Assembly: GCA_002722095.1 (NCBI GenBank)
Contig: PBKG01000004.1
Coordinates: 126,305-134,854, forward strand
Length of the DNA: 8,550 nt
Direction of reading: 5' to 3'
From: Rhodospirillaceae bacterium
GTDB taxonomy: Bacteria; Pseudomonadota; Alphaproteobacteria; UBA8366
Shown here: in pieces, positions 1-7,681 of the stretch
Layout: every line of letters begins with the position of its first letter
Numbering within the stretch: the first letter of the stretch is position 1
Translations under genes and position numbers: made by a program
Notes under the pieces: model-generated
The model's input: the letters and a program-made list of their open reading frames with translations, nothing else
Databases searched by the model: none
Told to the model about the DNA's origin: nothing

Positions 1-308
1 GTGTCGTCGAGCCAATAAAATGCACGGCTCGCGGCAAGCGAATTCATCGGCATGTTATCGGGCATGGTAAAGGCAAGACCCATGATCTTGGCACAACGAA
101 CGATATCGTTTTTGAAGTAGTCGCCTTTGATCGGAACCAATACGTTTGGCTGGCTACCGGTGGCTTGCAACGCCGCGCCCAGCATGATCGGGCGCCACTG
201 AACGGTCCGTCCATATTTTGCGGCGATACCGTCAATTTTGACACTTGCGAAATACCCATAAGGGCTCGCGAACTCGAAATAGAATTCTATGGGTTTATGC
301 TCGTTCAT
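1..308 (-). CDS. 2-hydroxychromene-2-carboxylate isomerase-like protein (DsbA/GST-kappa fold), 3' end outside window
   Basis: This reading frame begins at an ATG on the minus strand and stays open for 102 codons to the window edge, so the C-terminal half is missing. The N-terminus carries the family pattern: a beta strand (FYFEF, residues 9-13) followed by SPY (15-17), whose Ser corresponds to the glutathione-contacting Ser of HCCA isomerases. Then come WRP (38-40), a Lys/Tyr/Asp/Arg series (K61, Y64, D68, R71) and a PMN motif (87-89). Characterised members isomerise 2-hydroxychromene-2-carboxylate in naphthalene degradation with glutathione, in the cytoplasm. Many homologues in non-degraders have no known substrate, so the name gives the family and not a proven reaction. 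It follows the SDR gene by 10 bases and is probably co-transcribed with it. No clear Shine-Dalgarno precedes it, which suggests translational coupling. Confidence 0.85.
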   Translation of the reverse strand, partial: MNEHKPIEFYFEFASPYGYFASVKIDGIAAKYGRTVQWRPIMLGAALQATGSQPNVLVPIKGDYFKNDIVRCAKIMGLAFTMPDNMPMNSLAASRAFYWLDD

Positions 309-318
309 AGCGCTATGA
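305..318. repeat. 14-bp perfect palindrome over the isomerase start codon
   Basis: TCATAGCGCTATGA is its own reverse complement. It fills the gap between the SDR stop codon and the isomerase ATG and includes that ATG. In the mRNA it could fold as a 5-bp stem with a GCGC loop, partly hiding the start codon. The stem is AU-rich and short, so it may have no function. The palindrome is read directly; any role is inference. Confidence 0.4.
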
Positions 319-984
319 CTACCATGGAATCGGGGTGCCGTCGTAATTGACATACTGCCCGGCCATGGAGGGCGTCAACGCCTCGAATGTTTCACGCATC
401 GCGGTGACGCTTGTTTGTGCATCGATTGCCGCGCTCGGTCCTCCCATGTCGGTTTGAACCCAGCCCGGATGGATCAGCAAAGTTGTGATTCCTTTGGCGC
501 GGAGATCCGGAGCTACACTGCGCACGGCCTGATTGAGAGCGGCTTTGGAGGAGCGATAGATTGGCATACCACCACTATTCTCCGCGATGCTTCCCATGAT
601 GCTCGACAGAAAGATTATCTGCTTGCGTTTCGACCGTTCCACATGCGGTGCAAATATTTCAGACACCCGCAGCGGTGCCAGCACATTTACCCACAGCACC
701 TCGTCCCAGGCATCGTAATCGAGATTTCCGAAATTCGTATGCTTGGCAAGGTTTATACCTGCATTGTTAATCAGGAGATCGATCACTTCTCCGTCCAATT
801 GTTCGGCAAGGTTTTTGACGCTCACGGGGTCCGCGACGTCGAGTTCGTAGGCTTCGCCCTCGCCATAGCCCGCGCCTTCCGGATCACGGCAAGTCGCCAC
901 GACATTCCAGCCCGCCTCTCGATATTGGGATACGAATTCACGACCGATGCCCCTGCTCGCACCAGTCACCATCACTGTCGGCAT
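319..984 (-). CDS. SDR family NAD(P)-dependent oxidoreductase (C-factor/sniffer-like)
   Basis: A 221-residue classical short-chain dehydrogenase/reductase with a Rossmann fold, predicted cytoplasmic. The cofactor loop TGASRGIG is at residues 7-14, the acidic LDV at 48-50, NNAG at 73-76, catalytic Asn near 100, Ser at 127-128 and the YxxxK pair at Tyr143/Lys147. HPGWVQTDMGG (172-182) follows, as in the C-factor/carbonyl reductase (sniffer) branch. An Arg after the Gly-rich loop and R33 make NADP(H) preference plausible but unproven. The substrate is unknown. The start is supported by GGGGA at 992-996, seven bases upstream. The gene lies 74 bases after the isovaleryl-CoA dehydrogenase gene and 10 bases before the isomerase-like gene, so it may act on an acid or acyl-CoA intermediate, but nothing in the sequence fixes this. 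Confidence 0.93.
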   Translation of the reverse strand: MPTVMVTGASRGIGREFVSQYREAGWNVVATCRDPEGAGYGEGEAYELDVADPVSVKNLAEQLDGEVIDLLINNAGINLAKHTNFGNLDYDAWDEVLWVNVLAPLRVSEIFAPHVERSKRKQIIFLSSIMGSIAENSGGMPIYRSSKAALNQAVRSVAPDLRAKGITTLLIHPGWVQTDMGGPSAAIDAQTSVTAMRETFEALTPSMAGQYVNYDGTPIPW

Positions 985-1058
985 GTCATTGTCCCCGATG
1001 ATGCCTTGTTTCGACTATTAGACTGGAATTGTTGGACTTTGGCTATATGCCAGCACCT

Positions 1059-2234
1059 CTAACCGCCAGTTTCGTCGAACAATTCACGGCCGATCAACAT
1101 ACGGCGTATTTCCGAGGTTCCAGCGCCAATTTCATAGAGCTTTGCGTCCCGTAAAAGCCGACCCGTAGAGCTGTCATTGACATACCCGGTACCGCCCAAG
1201 CACTGAATTGCCTCCAACGCCATCCCGGTCGCCCGCTCTGCGGAATACAGAATGACTCCTGCCGCGTCCTTGCGCGTTACATCCCCGCGATCGCAGGCTT
1301 GGGCCACGGTATAAGCATAGGCCTTACACGCATTCAGGGTCGTGTACATGTCGGCCAATTTTGCCTGCATGATTTGAAACGAGCCGATCGGTCGCCCGAA
1401 TTGCTGACGGTCGTGGAGATACGGCACGACGAGATCAAGACACGCCTGCATGATGCCAAGCGGGCCACCCGCCAATACCAACCGCTCGTAATCGAGCCCG
1501 CTCATCAAAACACCGACACCGTCATCGACGGTGCCTAGAACATTCTCTGTCGGAATCACGCAATCCTCGAACACAAGTTCGCAGGTGTTGGATCCCCGCA
1601 TACCCAGCTTATCGAGCTTCGGCGAAGTGGAAAATCCGGCCATTTCCTTCTCGACAATAAACGCGGTAATTCCCTTCGATCCCGCTTCAGGGTCGGTCTT
1701 GGCGTAGACGATCAATACGTCCGCGTCCGGTCCATTGGTGATCCACATTTTTGTGCCGTTCAAAACGTAGGCATCGGATTTCTTATCGGCTTTCAGCTTC
1801 ATCGAGACGACGTCGGAACCGGCTTCCGCCTCGCTCATCGCGAGCGCGCCCACATGCTCGCCCGAAATCAATTTCCCCAGATACCGTCGTTTCTGTTCTT
1901 CGGTTCCGTTGCGTCGGATTTGATTGACGCAGAGATTGGAATGCGCGCCATAGGAAAGTCCGACCGACGCTGATGCCCGGCTGATCTCCTCCATCGCCAC
2001 CACATGTGCCGTATAGCCCATCCCGGCACCGCCATATTCTTCTTCGACGGTAATACCATGGAGCCCGAGCGCACCAATTTCAGGCCACAAGTCCCGCGGA
2101 AACTCGTTACTTTCATCGATTTCTTGGGCACGCGGCGCAATCTGTTCGGACGCGAATGCGCGAGTGCTGTCCCGAACCATTTCTATGGTTTCGTCGAGGC
2201 CGAAATCGAACTGCGGCAAATCGTTAGGTATCAT
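1059..2234 (-). CDS. liuA: Isovaleryl-CoA dehydrogenase (acyl-CoA dehydrogenase family)
   Basis: A 391-residue FAD-dependent acyl-CoA dehydrogenase. It oxidises isovaleryl-CoA to 3-methylcrotonyl-CoA, the third step of leucine catabolism, passing electrons to electron transfer flavoprotein in the cytoplasm. The sequence has the N-terminal helical domain, the beta-domain signature [10 protein letters not shown] (132-141), MWITNG (163-168), [13 protein letters not shown] (275-287), QCLGGTGY (344-351) and [10 protein letters not shown] (367-376). The catalytic Glu is best placed at E250 in [12 protein letters not shown]. That position, on the helix characteristic of isovaleryl-CoA dehydrogenases, separates it from short- and medium-chain enzymes, whose base lies near the C-terminus. 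The start is fixed by a strong AGGAG six bases upstream. It sits 9 bases after mgtE. The methylcrotonyl-CoA carboxylase and hydratase genes expected beside it are not in this window. The family call is firm; the substrate is inferred from motif placement. Confidence 0.93.
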   Translation of the reverse strand: MIPNDLPQFDFGLDETIEMVRDSTRAFASEQIAPRAQEIDESNEFPRDLWPEIGALGLHGITVEEEYGGAGMGYTAHVVAMEEISRASASVGLSYGAHSNLCVNQIRRNGTEEQKRRYLGKLISGEHVGALAMSEAEAGSDVVSMKLKADKKSDAYVLNGTKMWITNGPDADVLIVYAKTDPEAGSKGITAFIVEKEMAGFSTSPKLDKLGMRGSNTCELVFEDCVIPTENVLGTVDDGVGVLMSGLDYERLVLAGGPLGIMQACLDLVVPYLHDRQQFGRPIGSFQIMQAKLADMYTTLNACKAYAYTVAQACDRGDVTRKDAAGVILYSAERATGMALEAIQCLGGTGYVNDSSTGRLLRDAKLYEIGAGTSEIRRMLIGRELFDETGG

Positions 2235-2240
2235 GCCGCA

Positions 2241-2246
2241 CTCCTA
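2241..2246 (-). promoter_or_regulatory. Ribosome binding site of isovaleryl-CoA dehydrogenase overlapping the mgtE stop
   Basis: On the minus strand this reads TAGGAG. Its TAG is the mgtE stop codon, and AGGAG is the Shine-Dalgarno lying six bases before the dehydrogenase ATG. A ribosome terminating on mgtE would therefore cover the next initiation site, an arrangement typical of translational coupling or reinitiation. Confidence 0.8.
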
Positions 2247-3635
2247 CAGCAAGACCCAGGCAGCAAGGCCCAGAAAAGTGAAAAAACCGACCACATCGGT
2301 CGTTGCCGTAACGACAACTGACGACGCCACCGCTGGATCTATCCCCATGCGATCAAGTGCCAACGGCGCTGTGACTCCGATAAATCCGGCTACCAACAAA
2401 TTTATAACCATTGCCGCGGCGATGACGCCACCAAGTACCGGATCGGCAAACCAGAAGCCCGCGACAACCGCCAATATAATCGCCAACAAAAACCCGTTAA
2501 TGCCCCCGACCAAAATTTCTTTGCCCGTGATGCGGAGCGCATTAGCTGGGGTAAGCTCTTTCATCGCCAAGGCCCGCACGGCAACGGTCAGTGCTTGGGT
2601 TCCTGCATTGCCGCCAAGAGCGGCTACAATCGGCATGAGAATCGCCAATGCGACAACCTTTTCGATCGCTGCCTCGAAAAATCCAATGACGATTGCCGAC
2701 AAGATGGCGGTACCGAGATTGACCAGTAACCAGGAAAAACGGGCACGGGTCGTATCGATCACAGCGTCGTAAAAGTCATCTTCCTTAACACCTGCGAGTT
2801 TGAGGATATCTTCTTCCGCTTCCTCATCGATCACATCCACCACATCATCGATGGTGACGATGCCAATCATACGTCCATCATCGTCGACCACCGGCGCTGA
2901 GACGTAACCATATTGGCGAAACAGGAAGGCAACATCTTCCTGGTCCATCTGAGCTGGCAACACTTTCAAATCCTCATGCATCAACTCAGTTACCGCCACC
3001 TTGCGCTCGGCCCGCAGTAATTTATGCAGCGGGACCCAACCAATCGGCTTATGGCCCGGATCAACCACAAACAAATTGTAGAACTGCTCGGGCAAGTCTG
3101 CGTCGCTCCGCATGAAATCGATTGCATCGCCAACTTTCCAGAATTGCGGCGCGGTCGCCGCTTCGCGGCGCATAAGGCGTCCCGCACTGTCCTCGGGATA
3201 CCGAAGTGCGTCTTCAAGTAGAGCACGATCTGCTTCAGGCACAGCTTCCAATGTTTCTCGTTGGTCATCGGCCTCCAAGTCTTCGAGAATATCGACCGCA
3301 TCGTCGGATTCGAGTTCCTGGACGACAGCCGCGATCTTTTTGTTGTCGAGATCATCGAGGAAAACTTCGCGTAAGCCCTCATCAACATAGGTCCAAAATT
3401 CGGGATCGATATGGTCCGCGATGTAATTCATGAAATCGGTTCGTGCCGACCGAGAAAATCGCTCGAACAAATCGGCGAGATCAGCAGCATGAAGCGGTTC
3501 GATCAAACCCTCGACTGCTTCGATGCGGCCTTCTTCCAGGGCAGCGGTTACCGCACGCACCAAATCATCGTTAACGCCATAAAGGTCACCCAATTCATCA
3601 GTCGTACCGGGATCGATAAGGTCTGTATCCGCCAT
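2244..3635 (-). CDS. mgtE: Magnesium transporter/channel MgtE
   Basis: A 463-residue inner-membrane Mg2+ channel of the MgtE/SLC41 family. It has an acidic cytoplasmic N domain (about 37-145), the linker YPEDSAGRLM (146-155) that opens the CBS region, two CBS domains (about 158-215 and 217-272), a long acidic connecting helix (about 262-290) and five predicted membrane segments from about 300 to the end. Pore signatures are PIVAALGGNAGTQ (335-347) and DPAVASS with TTDVVGF (433-451); D447 corresponds to the conserved pore Asp that coordinates Mg2+. In known MgtE proteins, Mg2+ bound between the N and CBS domains closes the pore, and the many Asp/Glu residues here fit that. Length is usual for the family. 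An AAAGG lies eight bases before the ATG. With only 21 bases after maeB, there is no room for an Mg2+ riboswitch leader, so control is probably post-translational or from an upstream promoter. Confidence 0.97.
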   Translation of the reverse strand: MADTDLIDPGTTDELGDLYGVNDDLVRAVTAALEEGRIEAVEGLIEPLHAADLADLFERFSRSARTDFMNYIADHIDPEFWTYVDEGLREVFLDDLDNKKIAAVVQELESDDAVDILEDLEADDQRETLEAVPEADRALLEDALRYPEDSAGRLMRREAATAPQFWKVGDAIDFMRSDADLPEQFYNLFVVDPGHKPIGWVPLHKLLRAERKVAVTELMHEDLKVLPAQMDQEDVAFLFRQYGYVSAPVVDDDGRMIGIVTIDDVVDVIDEEAEEDILKLAGVKEDDFYDAVIDTTRARFSWLLVNLGTAILSAIVIGFFEAAIEKVVALAILMPIVAALGGNAGTQALTVAVRALAMKELTPANALRITGKEILVGGINGFLLAIILAVVAGFWFADPVLGGVIAAAMVINLLVAGFIGVTAPLALDRMGIDPAVASSVVVTATTDVVGFFTFLGLAAWVLL

Positions 3636-3656
3636 TTCTGTAGCCTTTAACTTCCC

Positions 3657-5936
3657 CTAACCGCGCTGTGCCTGCGCGTCGACAACCGAAAGCGCAGTCA
3701 TATTCACTAACCCCCTTGCGGAAATCGACGGGGTCACCACATGGGCCGGCTTTGCGGTACCGATCAGCATCGGACCAACCGGTACGATTTGTGGATCGAG
3801 CGCTTTGATCATATTGAACACGATGTTTGCTGCATCGAGATTGGGCATGATCAAAAGATTGGCGATACCCTGCAGTTTTGAATCGGGGAACGTTCGCTGC
3901 CTTACCACCGGGTCAAGCGCCGCATCCGCATGCATTTCGCCATCCACCGCAAGTTCGGGGTAGTCGCGGTGTAGTATGGCCACTGCGTCGCGCAGTTTCA
4001 CCGCGGAATCGGAATCCCGCGTACCGAAATTTGAATAGGAAAGCAACGCTACATTGGGTCGAATTCCGAACCTGCGGACTTCTTCGGAGGCCAATAGCAC
4101 CATTTCGACCAATTCATCGGTGCTGGGGTTCGGGGAGACATGAGTGTCCGCCAAAAAGTAGAGCCCTTGGGGCATCACCATCAGAGTCAATGCGGACAGA
4201 TCGCGGACACCGTCGCGCTTGCCGATGATGTCCTGCACATGACGAAGATGAACCCTGAATTGTCCAATCACACCCGCGATCATCGCGTCCGCATCGCCCA
4301 TATGTACCATCATTGCCGCACGCAGGGTCGTTCGTGTACGCACGTACCGGTCCGCCAAGTCCGGCGAAACGCCTTTGCGCGACATCAGCGCATGATAAGC
4401 CTCGGCATAGCGTTTGGCGCTTTCCTCATGTTCAGGGTCGATAACCTCCAGATCTCCGCCAATTTCGATACGCAAACCGAGATCGTTGATCGTTTGTGCC
4501 ACGACCGCCTCACGACCAATAAGGATCGGCTTGGCCAAGCCTTCGTCGATCACCACCTGGCAGGCATGGAGAACGCGACGCGATTCCCCGTCCGCATAAA
4601 CGACGCGTTTCGGATTCAATCGTGCCCGTTCGAAGACAGGCTTCATCACAAGACCGGTTCGCCAGACAAACTGAGACAGTCGCTGTCGGTAACTGTCTTG
4701 GTCAGTAAACGGACGGGTCGCAACGCCACTGTCGATCGCGGCCTTCGCCACCGCAGGCGCGACCTCGGTCATCAGCCGGGGATCGAAAGGCTTGGGTATG
4801 AGGTAATCCGGCCCGAAACGGGAGGCCTGTTCGCCATATGCGCGTTCGACAACGTCGGACCCCTCCGCCCTGGCTAGTTGGGCAATAGCCTTGACGCAGG
4901 CAATTTTCATTTCTTCGTTGATTGCGGTAGCGCCCACGTCTAGGGCTCCCCGAAAAATAAAGGGAAAGCAAAGTACGTTGTTCACCTGGTTGGGGTAGTC
5001 CGATCTGCCGGTCGCGATTATCGCGTCGGGCCTGGCCGTCTTTGCTTCCTCGGGCAATATCTCGGGCGTTGGATTGGCAAGAGCCATGATAAGCGGCTGC
5101 TCACCCATGGACTTGACCATATCCTGCGTCAGTACTTTAGGTGCGGACAGGCCAAGAAAAATATCCGCATCCTCGATTACCTCTCCAAGCGTGCGGGCGT
5201 CGGTGTTCTTGGCATACCGTTCCTTGCGCGGGTCCATTAGTTCCTTACGGCCCTCATAAACCACACCTTCGATATCGGTGACCCAAGTGTTGTCCACCGA
5301 GAGCCCCATCGATACCAAAAGATCCAGACAGGCTAATGCTGCCGCGCCCGCCCCAGACGCAACCAGTTTCACCTCGGACAGGTCTTTGCCGACAATTTGC
5401 AGGCCATTATAGATCGCTGCCGCCACGATGATGGCCGTGCCATGCTGATCGTCGTGAAACACCGGAATACCCATGCGTGTCCGCAAGGTCTCCTCAATCT
5501 CAAAACATTCCGGGGCCTTGATATCCTCGAGATTGATGGCACCGAATGTCGGCTCGAGCGCAGCCACGATATCGCAGAATTTCTGAGGATCGGTCTCGTC
5601 TACTTCGATGTCGAATACGTCGATGCCGGCAAATTTTTTAAATAGTACCGCTTTGCCCTCCATAACCGGTTTTGAGGCCAGCGGGCCGATATCCCCGAGA
5701 CCGAGAACCGCAGTACCGTTACTAATGACCGCAACGAGATTCCCCCGAGCCGTCATCGTTGCCGCTTCGCCTGAATCCTCGACGATCGCTTCGCAGGCGG
5801 AAGCTACCCCCGGAGAATAGGCCAATGCCAAATCACGCTGGTTTCCCAGTGGCTTAGTGGCAACGACGCCTAATTTACCGGGTGGAAATTTGCGATGATA
5901 ATTGAGCGCGTCCTGTACGATATCGTCCTTGGGCAT
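3657..5936 (-). CDS. maeB: NADP-dependent malic enzyme, MaeB type with phosphotransacetylase-like domain
   Basis: A 759-residue cytoplasmic enzyme that decarboxylates malate to pyruvate and makes NADPH. The malic N-domain shows YSPG (40-43) and [13 protein letters not shown] (73-85). The metal and substrate region has [14 protein letters not shown] (136-149) and FHDDQHGTA (160-168). The nucleotide-binding domain has ASGAGAAA (193-200) and ANPTPE (287-292), followed by [16 protein letters not shown] (315-330). From about residue 425 to the end it resembles phosphotransacetylase; in MaeB-type enzymes this domain is regulatory, responding to acetyl-CoA, and is not known to be an active transacetylase. 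A frame extension to a TTG at 5990 exists. The ATG at 5936 is preferred because it has a GGGAG nine bases upstream, gives the family's usual N-terminus, and the longer form would start only four bases from the tRNA. It heads the run into mgtE. Confidence 0.95.
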   Translation of the reverse strand: MPKDDIVQDALNYHRKFPPGKLGVVATKPLGNQRDLALAYSPGVASACEAIVEDSGEAATMTARGNLVAVISNGTAVLGLGDIGPLASKPVMEGKAVLFKKFAGIDVFDIEVDETDPQKFCDIVAALEPTFGAINLEDIKAPECFEIEETLRTRMGIPVFHDDQHGTAIIVAAAIYNGLQIVGKDLSEVKLVASGAGAAALACLDLLVSMGLSVDNTWVTDIEGVVYEGRKELMDPRKERYAKNTDARTLGEVIEDADIFLGLSAPKVLTQDMVKSMGEQPLIMALANPTPEILPEEAKTARPDAIIATGRSDYPNQVNNVLCFPFIFRGALDVGATAINEEMKIACVKAIAQLARAEGSDVVERAYGEQASRFGPDYLIPKPFDPRLMTEVAPAVAKAAIDSGVATRPFTDQDSYRQRLSQFVWRTGLVMKPVFERARLNPKRVVYADGESRRVLHACQVVIDEGLAKPILIGREAVVAQTINDLGLRIEIGGDLEVIDPEHEESAKRYAEAYHALMSRKGVSPDLADRYVRTRTTLRAAMMVHMGDADAMIAGVIGQFRVHLRHVQDIIGKRDGVRDLSALTLMVMPQGLYFLADTHVSPNPSTDELVEMVLLASEEVRRFGIRPNVALLSYSNFGTRDSDSAVKLRDAVAILHRDYPELAVDGEMHADAALDPVVRQRTFPDSKLQGIANLLIMPNLDAANIVFNMIKALDPQIVPVGPMLIGTAKPAHVVTPSISARGLVNMTALSVVDAQAQRG

Positions 5937-5945
5937 GGCCTCTTG

Positions 5946-5951
5946 CTCCCT
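5946..5951 (-). promoter_or_regulatory. Ribosome binding site that sets the maeB start
   Basis: AGGGAG on the minus strand lies nine bases before the ATG at 5936. No comparable purine stretch precedes the alternative TTG at 5990, so this site decides between the two starts. Confidence 0.7.
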
Positions 5952-5994
5952 ATCGTACGCCGCAAGCCCGGACAGGCTAGAAGAACGCAATTAA

Positions 5995-6081
5995 TGGTGC
6001 GGTCGAGAAGACTCGAACTTCCACGGGATCTCTCCCACAGCGACCTCAACGCTGCGCGTCTACCAGTTCCGCCACGACCGC
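5995..6081 (-). tRNA. tRNA-Leu (anticodon GAG)
   Basis: An 87-base class II tRNA. The seven-base acceptor stem pairs GCGGTCG with CGACCGC, followed by discriminator A and an encoded CCA. The D stem is GCG/CGC. The anticodon stem CAGCG/CGCTG encloses the loop TTGAGGT, giving anticodon GAG, which reads CUC and CUU leucine codons. The long variable arm folds as GGGA/TCCC. The T arm is GGAAG, loop TTCGAGT, CTTCT (one G-T wobble). All expected arms are present, so the gene looks functional. It lies 58 bases upstream of the maeB ATG on the same strand. I see no strong hairpin with a T run between them, so read-through into maeB is possible. No duplicated tRNA 3' end or integrase marks it as an integration site here. 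Confidence 0.97.
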
Positions 6082-6094
6082 ATCTGGCATATGT

Positions 6095-6100
6095 ATTATC
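6095..6100 (-). promoter_or_regulatory. Candidate -10 element of the tRNA-Leu promoter
   Basis: The minus strand reads GATAAT, one base from TATAAT, ending 13 bases before the first base of the tRNA, a suitable distance for a short 5' leader. No good TTGACA-like hexamer is found 16-18 bases further upstream, so this is tentative. The same patch read on the plus strand gives TATTAT (6094-6099), which could equally be a -10 for lipB. Confidence 0.35.
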
Positions 6101-6141
6101 TCATTGTCGGAGATAGGAAAAGCGGGTTTTGTGCGTCTGAA

Positions 6142-6801
6142 ATGGAAGACAATACAAAAGCAAAATCGAATGATGTGGAATGGAAACTGAGCGATCAGCC
6201 GGTTCCTTACGCGGACGCTTTGTTGCAAATGGAAAGCCGGGTGGCAAAAATTCGTGAAGGCGCTGCGCCCGAACTGGTCTGGCTGTTGGAGCATCCACCG
6301 TTGATAACCGCTGGGACAAGCGCGGATGCGGATGATCTGTTGGATAAAGCGCGATTTCCCGTTTTCGAGACCGGACGCGGCGGTCAGTATACCTATCATG
6401 GACCCGGTCAGCGAGTTGCTTATGTCATGCTTGACCTGAAAAGGCGCGGACCCGATCTACGGCAATTTGTGCATAACTTGGAAGAATGGATTATCCAGTC
6501 CCTTGCCCGCTTCAATGTCATCGGCGAACGACGCGAGGACCGGATCGGAATTTGGGTTGCTCAACCGGGCGGTAGAGAGGACAAAGTCGCCGCTATCGGT
6601 GTGCGTATCCGCAAATGGGTCAGTTACCACGGCATCGCCATTAACGTAGAACCGGATTTGGGGCATTATGATACCATTCGTCCATGCGGAATTGACCCGG
6701 CACAATTCGGAGTAACCTCCCTAGTAGCACTAGGACTGCCGGTAACGATGGAAGATTTGGATGTCGCATTGATGGAGTGTTTTGGAAATGTATTCGGTTA
6801 G
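6142..6801 (+). CDS. lipB: Octanoyl-[acyl-carrier-protein]:protein octanoyltransferase LipB
   Basis: A 219-residue cytoplasmic enzyme that moves octanoate from acyl carrier protein to a lysine of lipoyl domains; LipA then inserts sulfur. It has the biotin/lipoate ligase-like fold. Visible motifs are [14 protein letters not shown] (48-61), [13 protein letters not shown] (78-90), the catalytic-region Lys in [12 protein letters not shown] (K148 first) and RPCGI with the acyl-accepting Cys182. Length is typical. The ATG at 6142 is chosen because the family's conserved sequence begins just after it at VEW. An in-frame ATG at 6091 would add 17 residues and place the start ten bases from the divergent tRNA. 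Neither start has a convincing Shine-Dalgarno, so the start is less certain than the identity. Its end overlaps the following hydrolase gene by 14 bases. Confidence 0.96.
   Translation: MEDNTKAKSNDVEWKLSDQPVPYADALLQMESRVAKIREGAAPELVWLLEHPPLITAGTSADADDLLDKARFPVFETGRGGQYTYHGPGQRVAYVMLDLKRRGPDLRQFVHNLEEWIIQSLARFNVIGERREDRIGIWVAQPGGREDKVAAIGVRIRKWVSYHGIAINVEPDLGHYDTIRPCGIDPAQFGVTSLVALGLPVTMEDLDVALMECFGNVFG
6774..6777 (+). promoter_or_regulatory. Ribosome binding site of the hydrolase gene, inside lipB
   Basis: GGAG lies ten bases before the ATG at 6788 and only four before an in-frame TTG at 6782. The spacing favours the ATG. The site is within the last codons of lipB, which favours coupled translation. 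Confidence 0.55.
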
Positions 6802-7681
6802 CCGATTTCTAGCACCGTTGTTCGGCCTAATTCTATTGCTTGCATCGCAGGGATTAGCTATTGGCGGTGAGGTCATCGAAACCGGCTCGGACCGATTTAT
6901 CTATCACGACAAGTATGGCGAAAGCCCGCGGGAAATTTCGGTTTTTTACCACCGGCCCGAAGGCTTCACCGACACGAGCCCGATTTTAATTGTGATGCAT
7001 GGCAGTAGCCGTGCTGTGGTTCGCTATTGGCGTCAATGGAAAGACGAAGCCTACCAATATAACGCTTTGGTTCTTGTGCCCGAGCTCGACAAATTCGATT
7101 TCCCGGGCAGTCTTTCCTATCATTCAGGCGGAATGTACGACATCGTTACCGGTGAGGAAAAACCGCGGGAGCAATGGACTTTCAGCATTATCGACCGGGT
7201 TTTCGAAGAAGCACGTCGGTTAACCGGATCCAAACGTAAAAAATTCAGACTCTACGGACATTCCGCAGGAGGTCAGTTCGTTCACCGCTACCTCACCTTT
7301 ACCGGCGGCCCCAAAGTCAGCAAGGCAGTCGCCGCTAACCCTGGCTGGTACACATTGCCGACAATGAAAATCGAGTTCCCCTACGGGATTGGCGATAGCA
7401 CGGCAAATGAAGAAAATTTAGAAATTCTATTCGCAAAAAACCTTACCATCCTGCTCGGTGAATATGACAACCGACAAACCAGTGGGGTACGCCAAACACC
7501 GGAAGCGATGGAACAGGGCCCGCATCGATTGGCGCGTGGCAAATTTTATTTCAAATTTGGAAAACGCGAAGCCAAGAAAAAGGGACTTCCCTTCAATTGG
7601 CGAATTCAGATCGTACCGAACGTCGCCCATTCCAATGGCGGCATGGCCCCGGCAGCCGCGAAAGTATTGCTCGAAAATTAA
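6788..7681 (+). CDS. Predicted exported alpha/beta hydrolase, substrate unknown
   Basis: A 297-residue protein that I assign to the alpha/beta hydrolase fold but not to a named enzyme. The N-terminus is a signal peptide: a basic residue near the start, a hydrophobic core [13 protein letters not shown] (7-19) and a likely cleavage near residues 23-27, so it is probably periplasmic or secreted. After the strand LIVMHGSSR (67-75, an HG oxyanion-type motif) comes the nucleophile elbow GHSAGG with Ser159. D227 in LGEYDNRQ and H281 in VAHSNGG are placed as the remaining triad members. The layout recalls LpqC/PHB-depolymerase-like or feruloyl-esterase-like families, but the resemblance is distant. 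A Lys-rich segment at 258-266 precedes the last strand. It overlaps lipB by 14 bases and is presumably co-transcribed. A link to lipoylation is doubtful because LipB is cytoplasmic. Confidence 0.85.
   Translation: MYSVSRFLAPLFGLILLLASQGLAIGGEVIETGSDRFIYHDKYGESPREISVFYHRPEGFTDTSPILIVMHGSSRAVVRYWRQWKDEAYQYNALVLVPELDKFDFPGSLSYHSGGMYDIVTGEEKPREQWTFSIIDRVFEEARRLTGSKRKKFRLYGHSAGGQFVHRYLTFTGGPKVSKAVAANPGWYTLPTMKIEFPYGIGDSTANEENLEILFAKNLTILLGEYDNRQTSGVRQTPEAMEQGPHRLARGKFYFKFGKREAKKKGLPFNWRIQIVPNVAHSNGGMAPAAAKVLLEN
7678..7681. other. Overlapping stop codons of convergent genes (TTAA)
   Basis: The hydrolase ends with TAA at 7679-7681 on the plus strand, and the acylphosphatase ends with TAA read from 7680 to 7678 on the minus strand. 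The two stops share a four-base palindrome, leaving no intergenic space for a shared terminator. Confidence 0.95.

Noticed and set aside
1038..1050. Small inverted repeat TGGC-ATATA-GCCA between the dehydrogenase and SDR genes
   Set aside because: A four-base stem with no T tract and no promoter-like context; such repeats are expected by chance.
415..1062. Plus-strand open frame (215 codons) opposite the SDR
   Set aside because: It mirrors the full SDR gene, which has all catalytic motifs. The antisense product has no family resemblance.
2164..2772. Plus-strand open frame (202 codons) rich in Ala/Thr/Ser opposite mgtE
   Set aside because: The composition is what the reverse complement of hydrophobic membrane-segment codons gives. 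It shows no motifs and covers the conserved MgtE pore region.
4140..4877. Long plus-strand open frame (245 codons) inside maeB
   Set aside because: It is antisense to well-conserved malic enzyme and phosphotransacetylase-like sequence, its translation is rich in His/Arg without domain-like patterns, and it has no recognisable motif.
5970..5983. Hairpin AGCC/GGCT after the tRNA as a terminator
   Set aside because: The stem is only four base pairs and is followed by GC-rich sequence without a T run.
5937..5990. 18-residue N-terminal extension of MaeB from a TTG at 5990
   Set aside because: It would begin four bases from the tRNA 3' end, lacks a ribosome site and is not part of the family's N-terminus. 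The ATG at 5936 has a good AGGGAG.
5995..6081. tRNA-Leu as an integration site for a mobile element
   Set aside because: No integrase, no repeat of the tRNA 3' end within the window, and core metabolic genes lie on both sides.
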